DNA from: Pseudomonadota bacterium
GTDB lineage: Bacteria; Pseudomonadota; Alphaproteobacteria; Rhizobiales; Rhizobiaceae
Direction of reading: 5' to 3'
NCBI GenBank assembly: GCA_023404095.1
Contig: JAEYDD010000051.1
Coordinates: forward strand, 119,442 to 183,441
Length of the DNA stretch: 64,000 nucleotides
Part shown: piece by piece, positions 37,416-46,837 of the stretch
Numbering within the stretch: the first letter of the stretch is position 1
How the letters are laid out: each line of letters begins with the position of its first letter
Translations under genes and position numbers: made by a program
Notes under the pieces: model-generated
The model's input: only the letters and a program-made list of their open reading frames with translations
Told to the model about the DNA's origin: nothing
Databases searched by the model: none

Positions 37416-39671
37416 TCAAGTTCTTCCTGATGAAGGTGCTGTGCGCGCGGACGAAAAATGAACTTCAAGCGTCCGAGCAGCACCTGCACGCCCAACCTCG
37501 ATCTGCAGGTCGCCACCCACGCGGCTCCAGCGTGCGTCCGCTCCGTCCATGCGGACGGCCACAACCGACCGGGCTTCGACATCGATGATGCGGATACTGC
37601 CCGCCGCATCTGTCGCATCGATGACGCAACTGAACCCGCAGGGCCAGAACGCGAGGTTTGACAGCCGGGCCTGGAGGTCGGTGGCGAGCCGCGCCTTGCC
37701 GCCGAGTTCCAGGGTGAGAAGCTCGTTCTCGACGCGGATGCGGAGTTCTCCCATCGGCGACAGCATCGGTCCGATCGTGGTATCTCGACCGGGATTGCGG
37801 ATTTCCCATCCCTTCCAGGGATCGAAATCGACCACCTCGCAGACCGCCATCAGCGGCAGCAAGGCCGCCCATATGTAGAATGGGTCCGTATCACCCTGGT
37901 CCATGGCCTCGCCGGTCGTGGCGTTGTAGTTCTCGGCGGCAATCCGGTCCTGCTGCCAGGATTTCATGAAAAGCGCGTGGCTCATCTCCGCGAGCCTCGT
38001 CGCTTCGGCGTAGAAGCCGTATCGCCGCAGCCCCAGCCAGACCATGTAGTTGACGTTCGGCCAGATGCGTCCGCGCCAGTAGACGTTGTCGGCGAAGGCC
38101 GGATCGTCGCGCGTGACGTTCGGCAGGCCGAATGCGCCTGCAAACGTGCGCTCGTCCGCAAGGTGTTGAAGCAGGAAGGCGGCCTGTTCGTCGCTGGCCG
38201 CGCCGCAGAACAGCGGATAGAAGCTGGTCGGAGACAGCGACCGGACGAAGCCGCCGCTGCGCTGCCGGTTGGCGAAGATCTTGCGGCTGTCGTCCCACAA
38301 TTCTTCGCGGATCAGCCGGCGGCTGTTTTCCGCAATCCCGGCGAACTCGATCGCATCTTCGGCATGGCCGAGAATTTCCGCCATGCGCGCCAGTATTTCC
38401 GCGTCAAGCGCGGCCGCGCAGTTCAGGCCGAGATCGAAGGTTGAAAGCGTACGCGTCGCCGGATCGTAGATCGCCTCGTCATGTGTCGGCGAATTGTCCA
38501 TGCCAGTTTCGTTGCGGGCACCGAAGGCTGTGCCCTTGTAGAGCGCCTCGCCGACGTCGGATGTACCGCAGGAGAGAAGCCCCCGCATTTCGGGGTCGCG
38601 GCTCTTCCGCCACCAGCGTTGATTGCGGGCGAGGGCCACATAGTTGGCCTCCAGAAGGGATCGCTCGCCGGTGCGCTGATAGAGCTGCCAGACGGCAAGG
38701 GCGCCGTGCGGCGGCTGGCTGCGATCGACCCACGCATCGTTCGACGTGACGATGCAGGCAATGTTGCCCTGCGGCGTCGCTCCCGCCAGTGCCGCAGCCA
38801 GGTTCTCGCGCGCCAGATCGGCGTCGAACGTTCCTGCCAATTGAGCGGCGAAAATCTGGTCGTTGTACCAGACGGCGAACTTTCCGAGATTCCAGATCCG
38901 TGTGACTGCCGTGTAGGGGCGGGCGTTGGTCGCATCCCAGATCGTGTTCCAGGCAACGACGTCGCGAATGGCGTCAAGCGATCCGGCGTAGAGGCCGGCA
39001 TGATGATTTGCACGGCCGGCTGCGGTCTTTCGCGCCAGTTCGGCCCGAGCATTTTCGACGGCAAGTTCGGCACTGTCCGCGACGGCCGCCGCATATGCAC
39101 CATGGCGCATCATTTCCAGGTTGAAGCGAAGGGCGAGAACGGGAGCCTCGTTGCTTCGGCTGCCGAGATAGAAATAGCCGTTCGTTTCGAAGTCGGCCCG
39201 CAGGGCACCGAGATCGTCATGCCCCGTCACCTGGACCGGAGCGTCGGCGCTCGCCACCGCGACGTAGCGCGTTCCAACCTTGACCAGGGCCACACCATCA
39301 TCGACACGATACTGTACGCTTTCGCCGCCCTCGCACGAAATTGCCAGAGCGATCCAGAATCGGAGCCCCCACTCGCCGCTGCTCTTGCCATGCCACTCGC
39401 CTCTTATGGCGAAGGGATCGGTCTTGTCCCAGGAAAACGCAAGCGTGGTTCCGGCGTGATCGGTTTCCAGCTCTATGAGCGAACCGTCGATGGCGTGTCG
39501 ACCCAACCTCACAGCGTCACGGCGCGGCTCGATCGCCGAGGTCGTTCGCGTCCGTGTCGAATAGAGGATGGGCGTCACCCGCACGCCAAGCGGCAAGAAC
39601 ACCATCTCGGCAGGTCGGTCGGACCAGGTGTTCCAGGCGCGTTCGATCGGGATAGTCGCATGTTTCAGCAT
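37416..39671 (-). CDS. GH63-like (MGH1-type) glycosidase
   Basis: This 751-residue protein has a beta-rich N-terminal part and a C-terminal (alpha/alpha)6 barrel from about residue 220 on. Stretches such as RIWNLGKFAVWYNDQIFAA, NVYWRGRIWPNVNYMVWLGL and AENYNATTGEAMDQGDTDP match mannosylglycerate hydrolase/GH63-like and trehalase-like enzymes. There is no signal peptide, so it is cytoplasmic. It follows the GH106-like gene by six bases and is probably co-transcribed with it. Substrate unknown: an alpha-glucoside, alpha-mannoside or plant glycoside is likely. Confidence 0.82.
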   Translation of the reverse strand: MLKHATIPIERAWNTWSDRPAEMVFLPLGVRVTPILYSTRTRTTSAIEPRRDAVRLGRHAIDGSLIELETDHAGTTLAFSWDKTDPFAIRGEWHGKSSGEWGLRFWIALAISCEGGESVQYRVDDGVALVKVGTRYVAVASADAPVQVTGHDDLGALRADFETNGYFYLGSRSNEAPVLALRFNLEMMRHGAYAAAVADSAELAVENARAELARKTAAGRANHHAGLYAGSLDAIRDVVAWNTIWDATNARPYTAVTRIWNLGKFAVWYNDQIFAAQLAGTFDADLARENLAAALAGATPQGNIACIVTSNDAWVDRSQPPHGALAVWQLYQRTGERSLLEANYVALARNQRWWRKSRDPEMRGLLSCGTSDVGEALYKGTAFGARNETGMDNSPTHDEAIYDPATRTLSTFDLGLNCAAALDAEILARMAEILGHAEDAIEFAGIAENSRRLIREELWDDSRKIFANRQRSGGFVRSLSPTSFYPLFCGAASDEQAAFLLQHLADERTFAGAFGLPNVTRDDPAFADNVYWRGRIWPNVNYMVWLGLRRYGFYAEATRLAEMSHALFMKSWQQDRIAAENYNATTGEAMDQGDTDPFYIWAALLPLMAVCEVVDFDPWKGWEIRNPGRDTTIGPMLSPMGELRIRVENELLTLELGGKARLATDLQARLSNLAFWPCGFSCVIDATDAAGSIRIIDVEARSVVAVRMDGADARWSRVGGDLQIEVGRAGAARTLEVHFSSARTAPSSGRT

Positions 39672-39677
39672 GGTCGC

Positions 39678-42368
39678 TCAGCTTTCCTGGTCGATTAGAA
39701 CGAGGCGGGGAGGAGCGGTGAGCCCACTCCGATCCAGTATGTCGCCCTGATAGGGTGTGTTGCGGTAATAGCGGTTGGCCGCCGTATTGGACACGGCAAT
39801 TTCCAGACGGTGGGTACCCCTGGCGAGCCGTCCCAGCGCAAAACGGTAGGGTCGCCAGCCCCGGCGCCCGCACAGGCGCCCGTCAATCCGCACCGAGACC
39901 GCAGTATGTGCCTCCGGCACCTCGAGCAGCCATTCGCCGTCCGTCTCGATCGCGATCTCTCGGAAATAAACGCCGGTTCCCGAGAAGGAAGCAAAGCCCT
40001 GCTCCTCCCATCCGGCATCGACGGACATCAGAACGGATGCAGCGCATTCATCGACAGCGAAGTTCCAGACCCCGTCCAGAACCGTCGACATGCCATCGGC
40101 CGAGGGCAGGGACGACATGGCCGAGGCGGCGCACTTGCCAGCGGCCGCGCCAGGCAGAAAGCGAAGGCATCGCAGTTCCTGTGCCTCCAGCACGACCTGG
40201 AGCTTCTCGCAAACTGCAAGCGGGGTAATACTTCCGTCCGGCGGCGACCACATCTCGCAATGCATCTCAGAACCGAGCGTGATGTCGCAACTACCGCGGT
40301 TGTCGTCGTCGTTGAACAGCACCACCCGCCAACCGCCATCGGGTTCGGCACCGATCCATGTCCAGGGCTTGCGTGGCATGGTCGTGCTGATTTTCACGCC
40401 GCGGTCCGGCAGGTCGGAGACGAGTTCTGCGAGCGCCTGAAGTGTCGGCGCATTCACAGAATGCGTCGACGGCAACACGGTGCTGGACCCGGTCGTAGCT
40501 TCGCAACAAATGTGCGGCAGATCGCCCGAGGTCCACACACGCCCGCCATCCTTGCCGAAGCGCTTGAGATTTTGCAGCACGGCGTTTGATTGGAGGACCG
40601 TTACCGAAGGCAGGACGACCGCATCGAATGTGAGGCCGGCAGCCTGGATCTGCCCGTTGCTCGCCTTACCCGCGGCAAGATCGCTTTCGCTGACGAACAT
40701 GAAGTCGCAACCGAGTTCCAGAAGCCCTTCGCACCACGCGCCGACGTGGCTGGCATGGCTGTGGCGCGGTCCCTCCGCCCAAGCCGTGTGCAGCGGATAG
40801 AGTATGGCGACGGGCGCAAGCGGCTTCGCCGGCTCCATGAAGGCCGAAAGGCGCGCCGACTCTTCCGCGAACAGTCCATGATAGGGCCACCAGGGCTCGA
40901 AGTTGATGCCGGGGGCAAAATCGAAGCGCGGGTTGGTGAACGGTGTGGGATCGTCGTCGCGCCCGTCTGTCTGGTAGACCCCGTGCCAGACATGCTGGCG
41001 CATGCCGAGGCAATGAAGGCGGATGACGTGGGCGCGCAAGGTCTCGAGCGTCAGTTCCCATTGTCCAGCCGCCCGCACCGGGGTGCGCAACGCGCTGGCA
41101 TAGGTTTCGACAGCGCACCGGCTTCGACCGTTGGCGCGGGCAACGGAATCGCCGAGCTTCGGAGCAAGCTGCGGGATGAAATTGTTGGCGTCGACGGCAG
41201 TTCCGTCCCGGAATGCATCGATCCCGAAGAAATCGACCGCCGGTGCGACGCGCGGATCGATGCTGGTGAAGCCGCCGTTGAGCGACCAGGAACTGACATG
41301 CGGCAGGATCTCATGTCCCGTGAGCGCGATACCGGTACGCGCGCACCACTTGCGCAGCGTGCCGAAGAATGCCTCGTTCATTACCCCGGAATAGGCAGCG
41401 AAGAATTGCGCCCGCAATCTCGCCGCGCCCCCTCCGACGTCATGAACCAGCGCTGCAAGGGCCCGCGAAAAGGAAAGTCCTGTCTCCGCCTCCACGGTTG
41501 ACGGCAGTTCCTTTGAGAAGAGCAGGCTGTTTCCGACATGTCCCGAGATCTGGTCCCACCGATAGAAGCCGGCGGCAGGCTGGTCGTAGAAGACGAAGCC
41601 CAGCGTATCCGGCACGAATGCCCGCAGCGGCTCGATCAAGGGTTGAAGGCCGACCTCGATAAAGCGCCTGGCGGCCTCGGGGAGGAGATAGTTGATCAGG
41701 CGGGAGGTCGCCGACCGGGCGCTGACGAAGACTGTGAGCACATGCCCGTCCGGAACCGTGCCCTCAAACGCAAAGCGGCAGCCGGTGGCATCGCTGATGA
41801 CGATGTGCGTCTGTGGCGTAACGTCTACGATCTCCTCCAGATCGAGCGGGACTGCGGTAGCGCTCAGGATCGCCGCCTCGATCTTCCACTCGCACCATTC
41901 GACCCGGCCCCCCTCATACTGCCAGGCAAGAATATCGGGGCCCATGCCCTCAACGAACGGCGGGCGTATGCCGCTGATCGTACCCTCACGATCGCTGCCG
42001 GCGGACCAGAACAGGTGACGTTCCCGCAGATGGTCGTGCCGTGCGACGGTTCTTCCGCCCGCATGGCCGCTGATCCAGTTGTAGTCGTCGTAGATGCCGG
42101 TCTTGAGGCCGAGTTCAGCAGCAATCCCAATGGCGCATCGATAGGCGGCGATAAAGGGGGGAGACAGGTAGTCCGCAATCGGCATCGCCAGTCGCGCCTG
42201 TATCAGCACGGTGCCAAAGCCCTGCGCCTTGAAGTCTGCAAGCTGCTCCCGGGTGGTCGCCTCGTCGGGCGCCGAATGCCAGAACCAATAGGCCGACGGC
42301 ATGAACGCGTGAGGAGGCTTGCGGAAAATATCCTCCCCCGACCGCTCCAAGTGCGACTGCTGCTGCAC
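39678..42368 (-). CDS. GH106-like glycosidase (alpha-L-rhamnosidase-type)
   Basis: This large protein (~896 residues) opens with PSAYWFWHSAPDEATTREQLADFKAQGFGTVLIQ, which resembles the catalytic barrel start of GH106 and related uncharacterised families. A C-terminal beta-sandwich (about residues 770-890) looks like a GH2/galactose-binding jelly roll: GVYFREIAIETDGEWLLEVPEAHTAVSVRIDG. No ATG is present at the 5' end; I favour GTG at 42368 after AAGGGG, while TTG 42383 overlaps the nicB stop. Assignment to GH106 is by resemblance only. Its position after nicB is odd. Confidence 0.65.
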   Translation of the reverse strand: MQQQSHLERSGEDIFRKPPHAFMPSAYWFWHSAPDEATTREQLADFKAQGFGTVLIQARLAMPIADYLSPPFIAAYRCAIGIAAELGLKTGIYDDYNWISGHAGGRTVARHDHLRERHLFWSAGSDREGTISGIRPPFVEGMGPDILAWQYEGGRVEWCEWKIEAAILSATAVPLDLEEIVDVTPQTHIVISDATGCRFAFEGTVPDGHVLTVFVSARSATSRLINYLLPEAARRFIEVGLQPLIEPLRAFVPDTLGFVFYDQPAAGFYRWDQISGHVGNSLLFSKELPSTVEAETGLSFSRALAALVHDVGGGAARLRAQFFAAYSGVMNEAFFGTLRKWCARTGIALTGHEILPHVSSWSLNGGFTSIDPRVAPAVDFFGIDAFRDGTAVDANNFIPQLAPKLGDSVARANGRSRCAVETYASALRTPVRAAGQWELTLETLRAHVIRLHCLGMRQHVWHGVYQTDGRDDDPTPFTNPRFDFAPGINFEPWWPYHGLFAEESARLSAFMEPAKPLAPVAILYPLHTAWAEGPRHSHASHVGAWCEGLLELGCDFMFVSESDLAAGKASNGQIQAAGLTFDAVVLPSVTVLQSNAVLQNLKRFGKDGGRVWTSGDLPHICCEATTGSSTVLPSTHSVNAPTLQALAELVSDLPDRGVKISTTMPRKPWTWIGAEPDGGWRVVLFNDDDNRGSCDITLGSEMHCEMWSPPDGSITPLAVCEKLQVVLEAQELRCLRFLPGAAAGKCAASAMSSLPSADGMSTVLDGVWNFAVDECAASVLMSVDAGWEEQGFASFSGTGVYFREIAIETDGEWLLEVPEAHTAVSVRIDGRLCGRRGWRPYRFALGRLARGTHRLEIAVSNTAANRYYRNTPYQGDILDRSGLTAPPRLVLIDQES

Positions 42369-42379
42369 AACGAACCCCT

Positions 42380-45300
42380 TCAATGCGATGCCGCGTTAAC
42401 ACGCTGCAGGGCCGCTGCAAAGTCGTCCCACGCAGGCTTGTCCGGCGCAAAGCGCGCACGGACATAGGCAGCGAGGTCTTCCAGTTGCCGATGGTCAAGT
42501 GTCTGCCTGAACGACGGCATCGACATGACCTCCGGAGCCTCGCGACCCGTCGTCTGCGCCAGAATGGCGGGAGCCTCGACGCCGTTCAGCAGGGCCTGCA
42601 GAAGATTGTCCGGCGTGTTGGCATGGAGATTGGAGTTCAGGGCCAGTGACGACAGGATCTTGTCGTCTCCGTGGCAGGAAGCGCAGGCGCCATTGAAGAG
42701 GCGCTCGCCGCGCGGCGAGATCCGCGCCGCCTCAGCCCTGGCGGCGTTGCTGGCGGCGATGGCCGCCTCGCGCTGAGCATCGGCCTTGTCAGGGGCGGCG
42801 TCCGCGTTGAGGCTGGCAAGGTAGTTGGCCATTGCGCGTATGTCGCTGTCGGGAAGCGGCTGCATCGCCTTGACGACATCGGCCATCGGCCCTGCAGCAC
42901 TACCGTGTTGGTTCGAATGCCCCTTGCGCAGATAGTCGAAGAAGGCGTCCTCGGTCCAACCGACAGGCCCCTTGGCGACGGCGTTCAGCGCCGGTGCTTC
43001 CCAGCCATCGGCGAAGCCGCCGGAAAGATGCGCTGCGCCGCCTTTTTCCGCACCGAGGGCATTCCGCTCAGTATGGCAGGCCGAGCAATGGCCCAGCGTC
43101 TCCACCAGATAGGCGCCGCGGTTCCATTGGCTGTCGCGGCTCGCATCGTACTTGAACGGCTCGGCCTTGTGGAACATGGCGTTCCATCCGGCCATCATTG
43201 GCCGGAAACTGTAGGGGAACCTCAAGCGGGTTTCCGGCGCAGGCTTGGCGACCGGCTGCTGGGTTGTCAGATACGCATAGAGCGCCTGCAGGTCGGCGTC
43301 GTCTGCGCCTGCGAAGGACGTATAGGGATGGGCGGGGTAGAGGTGGCGCCCGTCGCGGCTGACACCCTCGCGCATCGCACGTTCGAAGGCGGTGTATGAC
43401 CAGCCGCCAATGCCGTTTTCCACATCGGGGGTTATATTGGTGGCATATACGGCGCCGAAGGGCGTGTCGAAACGACGCCCTCCGGCAAACGGGGTTCCGT
43501 CGTTCCCGACATGACAGACGTTGCAGGCGCCGGCCGCCGATGCAAGGCGGCCCCGCTCGATCGTTGCCGCACTGTAGACGTCGCTGCCCGGACGCTCGAT
43601 GCTCGGAATGGCCGGACGCCAGGGCGAGGCCATCGTCAAAAGCCCCGACAATGCCGCAACGCTGCCGGCCACCGAAAGGCCTAGGTTGCGCCACCACCGC
43701 TTCCTGGAAGCCGTTTGCGGGCGCATCGGCTCGTCACCGTTCAGCCCTGCGAGAATCTTCTCCGGCGTGAAGGGCAACTCTCGAAATCGGATGCCGGTCG
43801 CGTCGTATACGGCATTCGCGATCGCAGCCGCACTGGGGACCGATGCGGATTCGCCCACGCCGAGCGGCGGCTCGTCCTGCCTCGGGATCATCAGCACGTC
43901 GATATCCGGCACCTCCGGGAACGTGATCAGCGGATAGCCACCCCATTCCTTCGAGGTCACGGCGGTCGAGGAGAAATCGACCTTTTCCTTCAGCACGCGG
44001 CTTGTCGACTGGATGATGTTGCCGTGGATCTGGTGCCGGACACCGTCGGGGTTGATCATCAGGCCGGAATCCTGGCCACAGATCACTTTGGTCACCGCGA
44101 CCTCGCCGGTCTTTTTGTTGACCGCGACGTCGGCGACCCAGGCCGCCCAGGCCGCCGCGGTGCCCGGGAACTTGCCGTGCACATAGACCGCATAGGCGAA
44201 ACCGCGCCCGTAAAGCAGGTCGCCCTCGCCGCCCAATGTGCCGTGCGTGGTATGCGGAACCCACTTCGACCGTTCGGCGACGGCGCGCACGAGATCGACC
44301 GCGCGCGGATCGTGGAGATAGCGCAACCGGTATTCGATGGGGTCGACGCCGGCTGCGGCTGCAAGCTCATCGACGTAACATTCGTGCGCGAAGGTGTTCG
44401 GCATCGCAGAGACGCCGCGAAACCACGAGGCGCGCGCGATCGGCGGCATGTCGTGGACGGTCACCCTCAGATTGCCATAGGCGTAGGGCGGGATTGCAGT
44501 CCGGTCGCCCATCTGCACGACGTCCGCCACAGGCGGCACCTTTCCCGTCAGAATGAGCGGCAGCGTCGGCGAAAGGTTTGAAGGATAGCGCGTCTGGAAA
44601 TCGTAGGCCGCCGGGCCGCCCTCCAGATCGAGACCTCCGCGAACGTCCATCACCTGGGCCGCACCTTTCGGCTCCCAGGCATGTTCCTGCTCGCGGGTCA
44701 GCTGCACGCGCACCGGCGCGCCGACGGCGCGCGAAAGAAGCGCGGCATCGGCTGTCACGTCGTCTGCGCAATTGCGGCCATAGCAGCCGGCCGCCTCCAG
44801 CCTTTCCACCACGATGAAATCTTCGGGGATATCGAGCAGAAGGGCCAGATCGCGGCGCATGGGAAACGGGTTCTGCGTGCCGGACCACACCGTGAGCCGG
44901 CCGTCGCTATAGTCCGCAACCGCGCAGGACGGGCCGATGGAGGCATGCATCTGGTAGGGCCAGACATAGGTGCGGTCCATCGGCTGCGGGCTGGCCGCCA
45001 GCGCGAGATCGACATTGCCCCTGTCGGCAAGCTTGCGCGGCGTCGCCGGATTGGCGCGAAGGGCGTTCTCGGGCGAATTGAGGTCCGGCTGATGGGGAGC
45101 AGGGCGCCAATCGACCTTCAGGCTCCGCGCTGCCTCGGCAGCATTCTCCTCGCGCGTGGCCACCACGCCGACGAAGTCCCCGATCGCCACGACTGCGACG
45201 AGGCCGTCGATATGAGCGACAGATGCCTCGTCCACTGCAATCAGGCTGTTTCCGACGTGGTCGCCGTGATCGAAGCCGGCATAAGGCGGGCGAACAACGC

Positions 45301-45916
45301 GGCCATGCAGCATGCCCGGCACGCGAACATCGTGCACATAGGTCCATTTTCCGGTCGCCTTGGCGGGGATATCGACACGCGGCCGCGACGCGCCGACCAG
45401 CCGATAGGACGAGACAGGCTTGACCGGAGCTTCCGGGTCGATTTCCAGCCTTATGTCCTCGCCGGCGATCAGGTCGCCGATCGGAATGTTCCAGTTCTCG
45501 CCCTCGCTCCCCCGGATCATCCCCTCGTCGAGGATGATCCTGTCCCTTGGCGCGTCGAGGTGCGCCGCTGCCTTGTCGAGGAGATAGGCTCTGGCCGTGG
45601 CGCTAGCCTGCCGCAGCGGGATCGCAGTGACCTGAATGGTTTCGCTCGCGATCGTGGCCCCCTGGTCGGGGCCGGTCCGGGTATCGCCGAGGATCATCTC
45701 GACATGGTTGAACGGAACATCCAGCTCTTCGGCCACGATCTGGGCCAGCGAAGTCCGTATCCCGGTGCCCAGGTCGACGTGACCGTTGAAGGCACGGACG
45801 ACACCGGCCTGATCGATCGAAAGATAGATGCGGCCATCGGCGCCGGCAGCGTACACGCAAAGCTGCCCGGAAGCCTGCGCCGTAGCGGATCCGTGCTGTT
45901 CTTCATCCCGGATCAT
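42380..45916 (-). CDS. nicB: Nicotinate dehydrogenase large subunit: molybdopterin domain, TM helix, three cytochrome c domains
   Basis: This 1178-residue protein hydroxylates nicotinate at C6 together with NicA. The first ~740 residues are an aldehyde oxidase/IorB-type molybdopterin-binding subunit (GHVDLGTGIRTSLAQIVAEEL near the start, GATIASETIQVT). A membrane helix near residues 750-775 (NLGLSVAGSVAALSGLLTMA) leads to three cytochrome c domains with CNVCH (~796), CSACH (~942) and CASCH (~1075), which pass electrons to the respiratory chain. This is the P. putida NicB architecture. The ATG overlaps the nicA stop as ATGA. Longer upstream reading is inside nicA. Confidence 0.93.
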   Translation of the reverse strand: MIRDEEQHGSATAQASGQLCVYAAGADGRIYLSIDQAGVVRAFNGHVDLGTGIRTSLAQIVAEELDVPFNHVEMILGDTRTGPDQGATIASETIQVTAIPLRQASATARAYLLDKAAAHLDAPRDRIILDEGMIRGSEGENWNIPIGDLIAGEDIRLEIDPEAPVKPVSSYRLVGASRPRVDIPAKATGKWTYVHDVRVPGMLHGRVVRPPYAGFDHGDHVGNSLIAVDEASVAHIDGLVAVVAIGDFVGVVATREENAAEAARSLKVDWRPAPHQPDLNSPENALRANPATPRKLADRGNVDLALAASPQPMDRTYVWPYQMHASIGPSCAVADYSDGRLTVWSGTQNPFPMRRDLALLLDIPEDFIVVERLEAAGCYGRNCADDVTADAALLSRAVGAPVRVQLTREQEHAWEPKGAAQVMDVRGGLDLEGGPAAYDFQTRYPSNLSPTLPLILTGKVPPVADVVQMGDRTAIPPYAYGNLRVTVHDMPPIARASWFRGVSAMPNTFAHECYVDELAAAAGVDPIEYRLRYLHDPRAVDLVRAVAERSKWVPHTTHGTLGGEGDLLYGRGFAYAVYVHGKFPGTAAAWAAWVADVAVNKKTGEVAVTKVICGQDSGLMINPDGVRHQIHGNIIQSTSRVLKEKVDFSSTAVTSKEWGGYPLITFPEVPDIDVLMIPRQDEPPLGVGESASVPSAAAIANAVYDATGIRFRELPFTPEKILAGLNGDEPMRPQTASRKRWWRNLGLSVAGSVAALSGLLTMASPWRPAIPSIERPGSDVYSAATIERGRLASAAGACNVCHVGNDGTPFAGGRRFDTPFGAVYATNITPDVENGIGGWSYTAFERAMREGVSRDGRHLYPAHPYTSFAGADDADLQALYAYLTTQQPVAKPAPETRLRFPYSFRPMMAGWNAMFHKAEPFKYDASRDSQWNRGAYLVETLGHCSACHTERNALGAEKGGAAHLSGGFADGWEAPALNAVAKGPVGWTEDAFFDYLRKGHSNQHGSAAGPMADVVKAMQPLPDSDIRAMANYLASLNADAAPDKADAQREAAIAASNAARAEAARISPRGERLFNGACASCHGDDKILSSLALNSNLHANTPDNLLQALLNGVEAPAILAQTTGREAPEVMSMPSFRQTLDHRQLEDLAAYVRARFAPDKPAWDDFAAALQRVNAASH

Positions 45917-46428
45917 GCCTGCTTCTCCGCTTCCGACGTCTGTACGACTGGACGCTCGGACTGCGCATAGCGCACCGCCCGCCGCGCCGCTTCCAATATT
46001 TCCATATGTGTTCCGCAGCGGCAGAGGTGATGCCGCAAAGCTTCGCGAATATCGGCCTCGTCGGCGTTCACCTTTGCCGCGACAAGGGCCGCAGTGGCCA
46101 TGATCATTCCGTTCAGGCAATAGCCGCATTGCGCGGCCGCTTCCTCAATGAAGGCACGCTGCACGGGATGGAGTTCCTCGCCCGTGGCCAACCCTTCCAA
46201 CGTGACGACCTGGCGATCTCCGATCGCGGAGAGCGGTATGGTGCAGGAGCGCACTGCACGCCCATCGACCAGAACCGCGCAGGCCCCGCACTCGCCGAGC
46301 CCGCACCCGTATTTCGGCCCGTTCAGGGCCAGATCGTTCCGCAGGATGTAAAGAAGAGGCGTCTTTGGATCGGCCTCGATGCTGCAGGCCTCGCCGTTGA
46401 CGTTGATTTGCATCGGTATTGCGACCAC
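45913..46428 (-). CDS. nicA: Nicotinate dehydrogenase small subunit, two [2Fe-2S] clusters
   Basis: This ~171-residue iron-sulfur subunit transfers electrons from the molybdenum site of NicB to its hemes. The plant-ferredoxin cluster ligands are in YGCGLGECGACAVLVDG and RSC; the second cluster is in CGYCLNG and HLCRCGTH. The stretch LLYILRNDLALNGPKYGCGLGECGAC is nearly the same as I recall for P. putida NicA. GTG at 46428 has a GGGGA box; ATG at 46413 is an alternative five residues shorter. It is first in the minus-strand nicAB transcript. Confidence 0.93.
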   Translation of the reverse strand: MVAIPMQINVNGEACSIEADPKTPLLYILRNDLALNGPKYGCGLGECGACAVLVDGRAVRSCTIPLSAIGDRQVVTLEGLATGEELHPVQRAFIEEAAAQCGYCLNGMIMATAALVAAKVNADEADIREALRHHLCRCGTHMEILEAARRAVRYAQSERPVVQTSEAEKQA

Positions 46429-46632
46429 CGGATCATCCCCGATCGCAACAGCAGGGTACCCGGCAGCCCGACTGCGCGAGCTCTACCCGGCGCGAGATGG
46501 CAATAATGGCCATAATCACTCCCATTCCCGCGACGGACGACGGCCGTCGACGTCAGATTTCTATTTGCACTCCGATGCGACGCGCGATCTTCCGCCACGC
46601 GTTCTTCGGGTGCGCCCCTTATATTTATAAAA

Positions 46633-46644
46633 AGCGTATACGCT
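46633..46644. promoter_or_regulatory. nic operator 1, AGCGTATACGCT
   Basis: This perfect 12-bp palindrome overlaps the -10 box of the nicAB promoter. It shares AGCGTAYACGCT with the second copy at 46761-46774 and has the GTATAC core also found in the 37171-37194 palindrome. The probable binder is the NicR-like MarR repressor encoded at 52966. Confidence 0.65.
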
Positions 46645-46669
46645 ATAACTTGAGGAATGGCAATGACAA
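46642..46669 (-). promoter_or_regulatory. Minus-strand promoter for nicAB
   Basis: Reading the minus strand, TTGTCA (plus 46664-46669) and TATAGC (plus 46642-46647) form a -35/-10 pair with a 16-base spacer. It points toward nicA. The -10 box overlaps the palindrome at 46633-46644, so binding there should block initiation. Confidence 0.55.
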
Positions 46670-46750
46670 ATAAGGATGACAAAACAACAGAAACAAGCGC
46701 ATCAAGTTGAAACATATGCACGATCTGTCGCCCCTTCCGCCATTTTGCTA

Positions 46751-46779
46751 TTGTCATTTAAAGCGTACACGCTTATTAT
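46751..46779 (+). promoter_or_regulatory. Plus-strand promoter for nicC-nicX
   Basis: TTGTCA (46751-46756) and TATTAT (46774-46779) are separated by exactly 17 bases and point toward nicC. The second nic operator fills the spacer. Together with the opposing promoter this is a compact divergent control region. Confidence 0.65.
46761..46774. promoter_or_regulatory. nic operator 2, AAGCGTACACGCTT
   Basis: This near-perfect palindrome has one central mismatch pair and differs from operator 1 at one core base. It lies between the -35 and -10 boxes of the nicC promoter, the classical place for a repressor. The two operator centres are 129 bases apart. Confidence 0.65.
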
Positions 46780-46837
46780 CGCGCCAATAGCAAAAGCCAA
46801 AAAGGCGGCATTCGGTTCGTCGCCGCGAGGGGTCATC

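Noticed and set aside
46676..46837. Upstream extension of the nicC reading frame
   Set aside because: The frame is open but contains the promoter and operator 2; the ATG at 46838 has a ribosome site and gives the usual FAD-motif position.
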